Shown here one piece after another: positions 17,901 through 23,641 of a stretch of 32,235 nucleotides of DNA (within the stretch, counting starts at the first letter, position 1; each line of letters starts with the position of its first letter). The DNA is taken from contig CAKTZK010000007.1 in NCBI GenBank assembly GCA_934635515.1, positions 1-32,235 of the forward strand, read 5' to 3'. Both the position numbers and the translations under genes were made by a program. This DNA comes from an uncultured Oscillospiraceae bacterium (GTDB lineage Bacteria; Bacillota_A; Clostridia; Oscillospirales; Oscillospiraceae). Below the pieces are notes generated by a model that worked only from the letters and a program-made list of their open reading frames with translations, searched no databases and was not told where the DNA came from.

Positions 17901-20520
17901 CTGGACCATCTCCAAGAGTGCGGCCCGGGCGCAGGACTTCACCTTCGCTGCCCCCAAAAACCTGATTTGGGACGGCAATGCCAAGGCCGCCACCATCACT
18001 CTGAACGCTCCCTACACTTTGGGCACCAAGGGCCAGACCACTTCCCTGGTGTATAAGCAGGGCGACCAGGTGGTGGCAAGCCCCACCGATCCCGGCACCT
18101 ATCAGGTGTACCTGGTCATCACCGGCGACGGCAACTTCGCTCCCACCGATGGGCTCACGGCAGCCACCTGGACCTTCACCATCCAGCACCCCGCCGATCA
18201 TGTTTGGGGCAGTTGGCAGCATGACGACACCCAGCACTGGCGCACCTGCACCGTGCCCGGCTGCACCGCCGAGGAGCGGGAAAATCACACCACCGACACC
18301 CCCGCCACCTGCACCACCAAGGCTGTGTGTACCATCTGCCAGAACCCGTACGGCAAGCTCGATACCCACAACCATCCCGCAGCCAAGGTTACTTCCACCG
18401 CTGCCACCGCCCCCACCTGCGGCAGTAAGGGTAACGAGGCTTATAGCTACTGCGCCGACTGCCAGAAGTATTTCAGGGACGGCGACAGCAAGCTCTATGA
18501 CGATGCCAGCGCCTTTGACATCCCGGCTCTGACCCATAGAAGCGCCACCAAGACGGCCGCTGTGGCTCCCACCTGCGAGGTGGGCGGCAACCTGGCCTAT
18601 TGGCACTGCGCCGACTGCGGCAACTACTATGCCGATAAGGACGGCAAGCTGGATTCTACCACCGCTTTTGCCACCAACGCTTCCTTCCTGCTGTCCGCCC
18701 TGGGCCATGACTACCAGGGCCAGCCCTATAAGAGCGACGCCACCGGCCACTGGCAGGTCTGCAAGCACGACGGCTGCACCCAGGAGACGGCCCACGAGAC
18801 CCACACCGGCCATGAAGCCACCTGCGTAGCCGAGTCCAAGTGCCAGGTTTGCGGCTACAAGCTGGCGGATAAGGACCCCAATAACCATCTTCTGGCCCAA
18901 AAGACGGAAGCCAAGGCTCCCACCTGCACCGAGCCCGGCAATGAAGCCTACTGGCACTGCGGCGACTGCGGCAAGTATTTTGCCGACAAGAACGGCGACA
19001 TGGATACCTCTAAGGCTTACGACACCAATGATCGCTTCCTGAAGTCCGCCCTGGGCCACGACTTCACCGAGAAGCTGGCGGACGATGCCCACCTGAAGAG
19101 TGCCGCTACCTGCACCGAATCCGCCGTGTACTATTACGACTGCTCTCGCTGCGATACCCACAGCACGGACAAGACCTTTGAGAGCGGTGATCCCCTGGGC
19201 CACGACTTCACCGAGAAGCTGGTGGATGCCGCCCACCTGAAGAGCGCCGCTACCTGCACCGAATCCGCTGTGTACTACTACGACTGCTCCCGCTGCGATA
19301 CCCACAGCACCGCGGATACCTATTCCTATGGTGATCCCCTGGGCCACGACTTCACTGAGAAGCTGGTGGATGCCGCCCACCTGAAGAGCGGTGCCACCTG
19401 CACCCAGTCCGCCGTGTACTACTACGACTGCTCCCGCTGTGATACCCACAGCACGGACAAGACCTTTGAGAGCGGTGATCCCCTGGGTCACGACTTCACC
19501 GAGAAGCTGGTGGATGATGCCCACCTGAAGAGCGCCGCCACCTGCACCGAGGCCGCCGTGTACTATTACGACTGCTCTCGCTGCGACATGCACAGCGCGG
19601 ACAAGACCTTCACCGATGGCGACCCCTTGGGCCACAGCTATACCAAGGAGGATACCGGCGCCGATCACCTGAAGAGCGCCGCCACCTGCACGGAGGACGC
19701 TGTGTACTATAAGAGCTGCGAGCGCTGCGGCAAGAACGGCACCGAGACCTTCATCGCTGCGGATACCGCTCTGGGCCACAGCTATACCAAGGAGGACACC
19801 GGCGCCGCCCACCTGAAGAGCGCCGCCACCTGCACCGAGGACGCTGTGTACTATAAGAGCTGTGCGCGCTGCGCCGAAAACGGCAGCGAGACCTTCACCG
19901 CCGCAGGCACCGCCCTGGGCCACGATTTTGCAGGCCAGCCCTATTTGCATGACGAGACCGGCCACTGGCAGACCTGCAAGCGCGATGGCTGCGATGTGAT
20001 CTCCACCGTTGAGAAGCACATCTCCGACGAGGGCAAGATCACCAAGGAGCCCACCGCTGCTGTGGAGGGTGAAAAGACCTTCACCTGCACCGTCTGCGGC
20101 CTGGTGCTGCGCACCGAGATCGTGGAGAAGCTGGCTCCCACCATCGTGGAGGGCGCGAACGGCAAGCACCAGTCCGGCGGCAATACCGATCTGACCTTCC
20201 GCTCTAATGCCTCCTTCGAGGACTTCCTCTCCGTCAGCGTGGACGGCAAGGTGCTGGACAAAAACCAGTACACCCTCCGGGAAGGAAGCATTCTGGTGAC
20301 GCTGAAGGCCGACTACCTGAGCACCCTGTCCGTGGGGCAGCACACCCTGGGTGTGACCTCCGCCTCCGGCACGGCTGAGACTGTATTCACCGTCACCGCT
20401 GCACCCGCCGTGGTGCCCACCGGTGACACCGCCAGCCTGACCCTGTGGGTTTCCCTGGCAGCCCTGTGCGGCCTGGGCGCCCTGGCGATCGTCTCCCGCA
20501 AAAAGCGCGAGAATGGCTGA
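11992..20520 (+). CDS. Giant secreted surface protein: beta-helix modules, Cys-rich repeats, C-terminal anchor
   Basis: 2842 residues. The ATG at 11992 follows AGGAGGAAAAACCGC and starts a signal peptide (residues 1-25, ending TVWA). Residues about 60-1740 are parallel beta-helix repeats rich in GGGVYV, GGAIYA, TFTMSG and SITGN-type strings, similar to polymorphic or Pmp-like adhesin repeats. Three large modules are recognisable, each opening with HTH (residues 378, 885 and 1258) and followed by a YYLL segment, a CLNG segment and TDC. Residues about 1745-1900 look Ig-like, 1904-2066 hold two MBG-like repeats (YDGNEHT and WDGNAKA), and 2070-2710 are Cys/His-rich, including six exact 144-bp repeats. 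Residues about 2715-2803 resemble an X2/Ig-like domain. The end, VPTGDT, a hydrophobic helix and SRKKRENG, looks like a wall or membrane anchor. Adhesion or polymer binding is likely; the ligand is unknown. Confidence 0.93.
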   Translation: MKKRITSLLMALVLALSLVPATVWAADGATEVSTFEALKQAVSDKATDIVVTQDIELTETLSVSGTVTIRSQEGSVFTLKRSASFTPTSDNTDYRFKLDYGADLTFRNIILDGNKEAGQAKNGFFRVNNTKAKLTLGQGATIQNCSAINGGSAISLVRGSVVMEEGSAIKDCTNTSNGGGIYIYRKPDWSRDEDTASFTMKGATISGCSSTGTSADYSQGGAIYAYGRVNLDIKNSTITGNSANSNGGAIYAQSHDSYSGDVTLNLSGTTITGNTSQKLGGGVYFNGTTFTVSGVNNITGNTGKGSSNNVYLAAGKTVSGSGLAEGSKVGISGANIPSTLVTGYDDDSETGYFTADRTDTKLKATTTGGLELVGKEDHTHCICGRTDCQETGTGHGKITCKGVSSLDLIKNGGSYYLLNDVTLTKTWKAPSGVTLCLNGHAIHAAWKTAAINLEDSWGFRFDLTDCGTDGKITGNINAWDSVDEASGVVIGARATFNFYNGSICDLSLDAYQNNLLAGAVEVNGTFNMYGGSIKDNQGDALQPTSTKPYTGGVLVNSTGVFNLYGGEISGNYSSNKEATWAVAYNGGAVNVNGGKFYMYGGVIKNNTAGTSKALSNGGAVYVGSKGTFTMTGGEITGNTATRNGGGVAVYNGTFTMSGDAKILNNSAKQDYNSIEHLGGGVYVGEKGTFTMSGNTSVEGNLVRAGYTDSNAQGGGVYVSNGGTFTMNDNASIKSNTMTVQYNNGLQTIQGGGVYVGGTMNLNGGSIEDNTAVYEGGGLYLDTKGTVNLGTGTIIVRNNTSEKTTGHNLYLPGTQKLIAPTGPADGSSITLSLPLARIQKAEGTAVITNTGKDICNGDKRFAFEAEKITLVRDGDGEDVLAMIPAHTHDGITYTPVYSLAEIPSNATGNYYLLQDSKMSGTVTVGANNTVNVCLNGHKSEPIYFKNSGTLNITDCKHGTATPGYITGYSYSSGSNNIETISGSTLNLTNVTVKEKTGSTFISATDATVNISGCEYSNNKSGFLVASTGSKVTVTDSTFKNNTMGAPTLWFTDKGATTGSFTVKNCTFTGNTNTYSNVNYETSRGCAINSGCPGTTLIENCTITGNTTTGDGGGIYLYGKGTATIRDTTVEDNEAKWHGGGIAVECTNAPVFTGKVVVKDNKSKIPYNVYYQDMTTVVRCNTFVRSGSTITTDSGFNANASSIGLSALDVPALVVSGNTSTKGFFVDDKDFVLRPTTSTSGPLLTSGNTGLELWHNGKGHTHCVCGTGENTADSTHTHENLNWIGVTELKDLPAGNYYLLRGYNEAWAPTENINLCLNGLGISTGAGDNAIIDVDDSNKVAVTDCNESKPGTISGYGWYSRDVYVKSGSTFTLWNGKLTGYDTDLSSSYNILSGGAVRMNGGKFVMNGGSISAYSKSGNGGVVDIYSGTFIMNAGSLSGKALNGSGGAVYNKYGNFIMNGGTITGKAAETAKDNGSRGVSGYGGAVYGEYAIITINGGTITGSSAVEGGGINAKKSTLTIGKANITDNIAAKGGGGIHAYECAITIDGTTITGNNGGDSLGGGIYISGAKGNGTASDPYIPAVIKNAAIQNNTAKCGGGINASGPVKISDTTITGNTATKLENWGGGGLNARIIPQSRNNNGWVFELSGKVIITGNKAESVDNNLYFPEVTAGTMLPSVTGLAEGSTIGVTTEVKPLNNGVISPVYITSDAGNKNYFTSDESYEVKLDTDRNQLYIIAESSTVTVTLGDNMALTSGDLKQTVLKNNPITNVTITAADGCYFPEDYAANLSKDGITVTRDSLTQITVSGTPTAEEVTLILPAATAKTTPAAPGGLQGVAPSTWEAVDGKISGTKATMEWAKTPNSETWTPCAEGTTTVGGQGTYYVRIKATDISYTSDAAAVTVPKYLRAISFPAPTLTYTYDGNEHTLLVPGEGYTVSGDTKATDAGTYTATVNLNTDKYQWSSAVTDNTISWTISKSAARAQDFTFAAPKNLIWDGNAKAATITLNAPYTLGTKGQTTSLVYKQGDQVVASPTDPGTYQVYLVITGDGNFAPTDGLTAATWTFTIQHPADHVWGSWQHDDTQHWRTCTVPGCTAEERENHTTDTPATCTTKAVCTICQNPYGKLDTHNHPAAKVTSTAATAPTCGSKGNEAYSYCADCQKYFRDGDSKLYDDASAFDIPALTHRSATKTAAVAPTCEVGGNLAYWHCADCGNYYADKDGKLDSTTAFATNASFLLSALGHDYQGQPYKSDATGHWQVCKHDGCTQETAHETHTGHEATCVAESKCQVCGYKLADKDPNNHLLAQKTEAKAPTCTEPGNEAYWHCGDCGKYFADKNGDMDTSKAYDTNDRFLKSALGHDFTEKLADDAHLKSAATCTESAVYYYDCSRCDTHSTDKTFESGDPLGHDFTEKLVDAAHLKSAATCTESAVYYYDCSRCDTHSTADTYSYGDPLGHDFTEKLVDAAHLKSGATCTQSAVYYYDCSRCDTHSTDKTFESGDPLGHDFTEKLVDDAHLKSAATCTEAAVYYYDCSRCDMHSADKTFTDGDPLGHSYTKEDTGADHLKSAATCTEDAVYYKSCERCGKNGTETFIAADTALGHSYTKEDTGAAHLKSAATCTEDAVYYKSCARCAENGSETFTAAGTALGHDFAGQPYLHDETGHWQTCKRDGCDVISTVEKHISDEGKITKEPTAAVEGEKTFTCTVCGLVLRTEIVEKLAPTIVEGANGKHQSGGNTDLTFRSNASFEDFLSVSVDGKVLDKNQYTLREGSILVTLKADYLSTLSVGQHTLGVTSASGTAETVFTVTAAPAVVPTGDTASLTLWVSLAALCGLGALAIVSRKKRENG
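19054..19917 (+). repeat. Six exact-period 144-bp (48-residue) tandem repeats in the surface gene
   Basis: Units begin at 19054, 19198, 19342, 19486, 19630 and 19774, each 144 bp with no length change. Each encodes 48 residues starting GHDFTEKL or GHSYTKED, with AHLKSAATCTE (one DHLKSAATCTE, one AHLKSGATCTQ), a YYYDCSRCD or YYKSC.RC segment and a closing GDPL- or AL-type turn. The first four units are nearly identical in DNA and the last two form a second subtype, indicating recent duplication or gene conversion. Three cysteines per unit suggest metal binding or disulphides. Confidence 0.95.
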
Positions 20521-20553
20521 TGCCCGGCCCATTAAGGACAAATGACCTATAGC

Positions 20554-20595
20554 AAACCCGCCCCGGCCTTTTTGGAAGGCCGGGGCGGGTTTTTA
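20554..20595 (+). terminator. Terminator of the surface-protein gene
   Basis: Perfect stem with arms AACCCGCCCCGGCCTT and AAGGCCGGGGCGGGTT, a short TTTGG loop and a following T run, 34 bp after the stop codon. Confidence 0.93.
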
Positions 20596-20666
20596 TAAAT
20601 AAGCGGTTTCTTATAATTAAGCGATCAAACGATCCTTTATAAATAAGCAGTTCTTAATAATTAAAA
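20592..20666. repeat. AT-rich imperfect direct repeat, 44-bp period
   Basis: TTTATAAATAAGC occurs at 20592 and again at 20636, each followed by a similar (G/A)GTT(T)CTTA and AATTAA segment. The first copy also contains GCGATCAAACGATCC. It lies between two converging terminators in an otherwise GC-rich region. Confidence 0.6.
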
Positions 20667-20692
20667 AAGACAGGTTTTTCGTTCCGGTCTTT
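20663..20692 (-). terminator. Terminator of the PHP-domain gene
   Basis: In the minus direction, AAGACCGG and CCTGTCTT pair with one mismatch around AACGAAAAA and are followed by TTTT; it lies just after the stop at 20697. Confidence 0.6.
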
Positions 20693-20696
20693 TCTT

Positions 20697-21554
20697 TCAG
20701 AGCCGGTCTGCTATGGCCTCATAAAACCCGCGCAGCCGGGCGGGATCAGCGCCGCCGGTCTGGCCCAGGCGGACAGGCTTGTTGGTACCATGATAGTCAC
20801 TGCCCGCCGTCACCAGCAGCCCATGACGGTCCGCCAGGGTGAGCATGATGGACCGCTGCCGGTCCGTGAAGGACCAGTAATAGCACTCCAAGCCCATAAG
20901 TCCCGCCGCCTTCAGCCGCGACACCCGGTCCGCGACCTCCTCCCGGGAGAGGTTTTGGGACCCGTCTGCCAGGATGCCGTGGGCCAGCACGGGGATCCCC
21001 CCCGCACGCAAAATGGCATCGATGGCGTCCTCCGGCGTTAAAAGCGGCTCCGTATCCCGGTACCCGGAAAATACCTCAAAGCCCTCCATTTTGGTCTTTA
21101 CATAGCCTTTTTTCAGCAGCATAGCCGCAAAATGGGGCTTGCCGGGATTTTTCAGAGCCAGCAGCTGCGCCTGCTCCTCCTCCGTGAAGGTAAAGCCGTA
21201 CCGCTCCGATAGATACGCAAAGCGATTCTGCATCTTCAAAATGCGGATATGGTGGGCAAAGTCCGTAGCCTCCCGGAGGGAGGGCTTCTCCGCGTCGAAG
21301 CCGTAGCCCAGCACATGGTACTTTCCCTGTCCGTCCCGGCAGGAGAACTCCACGCCCTCCACAAAGGCCGCGTCCCCCGGTGCCAGCAGCGCCCGGACGG
21401 CGGCGCAGCCCTCGGCGGTATCGTGGTCCGTCAGGGCAAAAATATCCAGCCCGGCGGCCCGGACGCTCCGCAAAAGGGAGGCGGGGGTATCGGTACCGTC
21501 GGAATATACACTGTGTATATGCAGGTCCGGGTTTTTGAATACTATGGGCTTCAT
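20697..21554 (-). CDS. PHP-domain phosphoesterase
   Basis: A 285-residue protein of the PHP superfamily (RNase AM/YciV-like group). Metal-binding motifs are visible in order: PDLHIHSVYSDGT (His12, His14, Asp19), ALTDHDT (Asp43-His44-Asp45), VEGVEFSC (Glu66, Glu69), YHVLGYG, VLAHGIL and the C-terminal GSDYHG. This set predicts a trinuclear metal centre and hydrolysis of a phosphate ester; homologues act on 3',5'-bisphosphonucleotides or on the 5' ends of RNA, but the substrate here is not determined. The start ATG at 21554 overlaps the stop of the upstream membrane-protein gene as ATGA, so the two are translationally coupled. It ends at its own terminator. Confidence 0.93.
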   Translation of the reverse strand: MKPIVFKNPDLHIHSVYSDGTDTPASLLRSVRAAGLDIFALTDHDTAEGCAAVRALLAPGDAAFVEGVEFSCRDGQGKYHVLGYGFDAEKPSLREATDFAHHIRILKMQNRFAYLSERYGFTFTEEEQAQLLALKNPGKPHFAAMLLKKGYVKTKMEGFEVFSGYRDTEPLLTPEDAIDAILRAGGIPVLAHGILADGSQNLSREEVADRVSRLKAAGLMGLECYYWSFTDRQRSIMLTLADRHGLLVTAGSDYHGTNKPVRLGQTGGADPARLRGFYEAIADRL

Positions 21555-22291
21555 TGGGCGCTCTCCAGTTCCTTTTTTCTATGATCTGCGCCGGCCCGCC
21601 TCTCCCGCAGCAAAAACGGCAGGTGAAACAGCGTCACCAGCGCTGCGCCCAGGACCACCAGGCGCAGGAAGTAAACGTACCATCCCCGGTCCAGATTCAG
21701 GTACGGCAGGCCCTCCATAGGCGGCCGGGCCACATACATGAAGTTGGTGCCGTAGGCCGACAGGGCCCCGTTTACATAGAGCACCCCGAAGGTCAGGGCC
21801 GTAAGGATGCCCAGGTTCCGCACCAGTGCCCGCCGGCCCAGCCGGGCCTGGCCGGAGAGGAGCAGATACAGGGAAAACCACAGCAGCCCCGCATGGTACA
21901 CAAAGCACTGGTAGGCGTCGATCTGCCCGAAATCCGTTCCGTTGGTGGGGATCAGGAGGGCGCAGAGACTGCCAAGGGTCCCCATGACGGCCACAAAATC
22001 CACAGTCGCCTGCCGCCCCCGGCCCTCCCGGCCGAAGGTGATGTAGGCAACGGTGAATATCATCATGCTGCACAGGTGAAAGGGCAGGGCCCCGGGGTCC
22101 AGGGTCATGCCGCCCAAGGGATTCTCCCGCATATTGCTCAGGATCTTGCTGACCTCGCTGAAAACGCAGAGCAGGGTCATAACGGTCCCGGCCCGGCGCA
22201 ATGTCCAGTTCTTTTTGCGGCTGAGGATCGTCATGGCGGCGATAAACGCCGCGCACAGCGCCAGCCAGAGCAGATGTTCTCCGGTAAACAT
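21551..22291 (-). CDS. YwaF/TIGR02206-like integral membrane protein
   Basis: A 246-residue membrane protein with six to seven hydrophobic segments. The pattern (FTGEHLLWLALCAAFIAAM at the start, SEVSKILSNM, LPFHLCSMMIFTVAY with the conserved HLC, then YHAGLLWFSLYLLLSG and NFMYVARPP near the end) fits the YwaF-like family, whose function is unknown. The open frame extends to 22381, but the ATG at 22291 is preferred: GGGAGGATAAGACC precedes it and the first helix begins there. It is the first gene of a two-gene operon with the PHP phosphoesterase. Confidence 0.87.
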   Translation of the reverse strand: MFTGEHLLWLALCAAFIAAMTILSRKKNWTLRRAGTVMTLLCVFSEVSKILSNMRENPLGGMTLDPGALPFHLCSMMIFTVAYITFGREGRGRQATVDFVAVMGTLGSLCALLIPTNGTDFGQIDAYQCFVYHAGLLWFSLYLLLSGQARLGRRALVRNLGILTALTFGVLYVNGALSAYGTNFMYVARPPMEGLPYLNLDRGWYVYFLRLVVLGAALVTLFHLPFLLRERRAGADHRKKELESAQ

Positions 22292-22352
22292 GGTCTTATC
22301 CTCCCCGTATAGCGTCCGGGCCCAAAGGGCCCGGCGGTTTCTCTTTTCTATC

Positions 22353-22381
22353 ACTGTACCACGCATCCGCCGGGATAACAA
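22353..22381 (-). promoter_or_regulatory. Promoter of the YwaF-like/PHP operon
   Basis: On the minus strand, -35 TTGTTA and -10 TACAGT with a 17-bp spacer, 62 bp upstream of the chosen start. Confidence 0.6.
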
Positions 22382-22414
22382 GAATTTTGTCGCTTTCGCG
22401 CGGTGGCTTTGCCC

Positions 22415-23452
22415 TCAGGCCCCGGCGATCTGCCGGGCGAACTCCGCCGCACGATCGGCTATGCCCGGCAGGCGCACCAGGCTCCCCCGCTCGTTGGCCG
22501 TTTCCAGCAGGCAGAAGTGGGGCGGCAGGAAAAAGGATTTATTCATGTTCAGGGCCGAAATCAGCTGCCGGGCCAGCAGGTCGCCGCCGGAGTAGCCGGA
22601 GACCACCAGGCCGAACAGCCGCTTATCATAAAACCGCTGCTGGCGGAACAGGGCCGTCAGGCGGTTGACGCAGGCGGTGAGATTGGCGGAGAGAGCGTCG
22701 TTGTAGTTGGCGCAGAGCATCACCAGCGCGTCGCACCGGCGCACGGCGGGGTAAACCTCCTCCACCATGGGGCCGCTGCCGTAAAAGCAGCTGCCCTGCT
22801 CGCCGAAGTGGAGGCAGGCGGTATAGCTGCAGCCGTTGCAGTCGGGCACGGTGCCGTTGCGCAGGCCGATCTCCTCCACCGCTATCTCCGATGGTAGATT
22901 CGTGCGCACCAGCTCCCAAAAGGCCAGGGTATTGGAGGTGCTGCGCTGAGAGGCATGGAGGGCCAGGACGCGGCGGATGGGTCCGGGCTTTTCCCAGGTC
23001 AGCAGCCGGTCTATCAGCTCCGAAACCGCCGCGCGAAAAGCGGTTTTCTCATCCACGCCGCCGATCTGCGCCTGGACACGGAAATTGCGCATAGACCCAG
23101 TGGCCTCCACCAGAGGGCGGCCCAAAAAGGCGCAGCCCGCCTGATTGGCGGCAAACACCATGTCCCGGGCCACATCCTTGGTGTAAAACTCCCCCACCCC
23201 GGTGACAATGACGCCCGCCACGCAGCCGGTGAGCAAAGTCGGATCGCGGCGCAGACGGGAGAGCATACGGTAGTAGGTCTCGCTGCAGCCCCCCTCGTCC
23301 AGGGCCACGGCAAACAGGAGCCGCCGCCCCCGGAGGCCGTCCAGGTCCCGCTCCGGGTCGGCAAACACGCTGCCCGGAGGCAGCAGAGGCGTGAGCAGCT
23401 CCTCCAGGGCGGGACTGTATTCATTTTTCGGCAAAAGAACGGTCAGCGGCAT
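22415..23452 (-). CDS. Two-lobed NAD(P)H-dependent FMN reductase-like (iron-sulfur flavoprotein-like) protein
   Basis: 345 residues from the ATG at 23452, chosen over 23470 because GAAGGGGTAAAA precedes it and nothing resembling an RBS precedes the other. The C-terminal half (about residue 158 on) is a flavodoxin-fold reductase: VLALHASQRSTSNTLAFWEL (phosphate-binding loop), a cysteine cluster C205-x2-C208-x4-C213-x8-C222, DALVMLCANYNDALSANLTA and LFGLVVSGYSGGDLLA. The N-terminal half looks like a second, degenerate copy of the same fold (GVIVTGVGEFYTKDVARDM resembles the later GLVVSGYSGGD segment) without a clear flavin loop. Known iron-sulfur flavoproteins use a tighter cysteine spacing, so cluster binding is possible but uncertain. 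The 189-bp gap to the upstream dehydrogenase-like gene contains repeats, so a shared operon is uncertain. Confidence 0.8.
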   Translation of the reverse strand: MPLTVLLPKNEYSPALEELLTPLLPPGSVFADPERDLDGLRGRRLLFAVALDEGGCSETYYRMLSRLRRDPTLLTGCVAGVIVTGVGEFYTKDVARDMVFAANQAGCAFLGRPLVEATGSMRNFRVQAQIGGVDEKTAFRAAVSELIDRLLTWEKPGPIRRVLALHASQRSTSNTLAFWELVRTNLPSEIAVEEIGLRNGTVPDCNGCSYTACLHFGEQGSCFYGSGPMVEEVYPAVRRCDALVMLCANYNDALSANLTACVNRLTALFRQQRFYDKRLFGLVVSGYSGGDLLARQLISALNMNKSFFLPPHFCLLETANERGSLVRLPGIADRAAEFARQIAGA

Positions 23453-23491
23453 TTTTACCCCTTCTTTCATAGAGACTGTCGAAAAAGGTCT

Positions 23492-23533
23492 GTCATTGCG
23501 AAGCCAGTGCGCACACTGGCTGTGGCAATCCGT
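23492..23533 (+). repeat. Family II hairpin repeat, copy e
   Basis: Begins GTCATTGCGA and ends TGTGGCAATCCGT, with stem AGCCAGTG/CACTGGCT around GCGCA. It forms an inverted pair with the copy at 23587-23621. Confidence 0.75.
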
Positions 23534-23586
23534 TTTGAAAAATTGGATCTCGGGTGTTTCCTTGCAGATTTCAGGCGCTAAGGCTA

Positions 23587-23621
23587 CGGATTCCCACGTC
23601 GCTTCGCTCCTCGGAATGACA
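23587..23621 (-). repeat. Family II hairpin repeat, copy f (inverted)
   Basis: Read on the minus strand it begins GTCATTCCGAGGAGCGAAGC and ends GACGTGGGAATCCGT. It has the opposite orientation to copy e, 53 bp away, so the two together make a larger inverted-repeat structure. Confidence 0.7.
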
Positions 23622-23641
23622 GAGATAGAATTTTCGCCAGT

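Noticed and set aside
13357..20541. 2394-codon minus-strand open frame
   Set aside because: Antisense shadow of the surface-protein gene: frames align codon to codon, and the scarcity of sense TTA, CTA and TCA codons explains it. The translation is low-complexity Gly/Ala/Val text without a recognisable domain.
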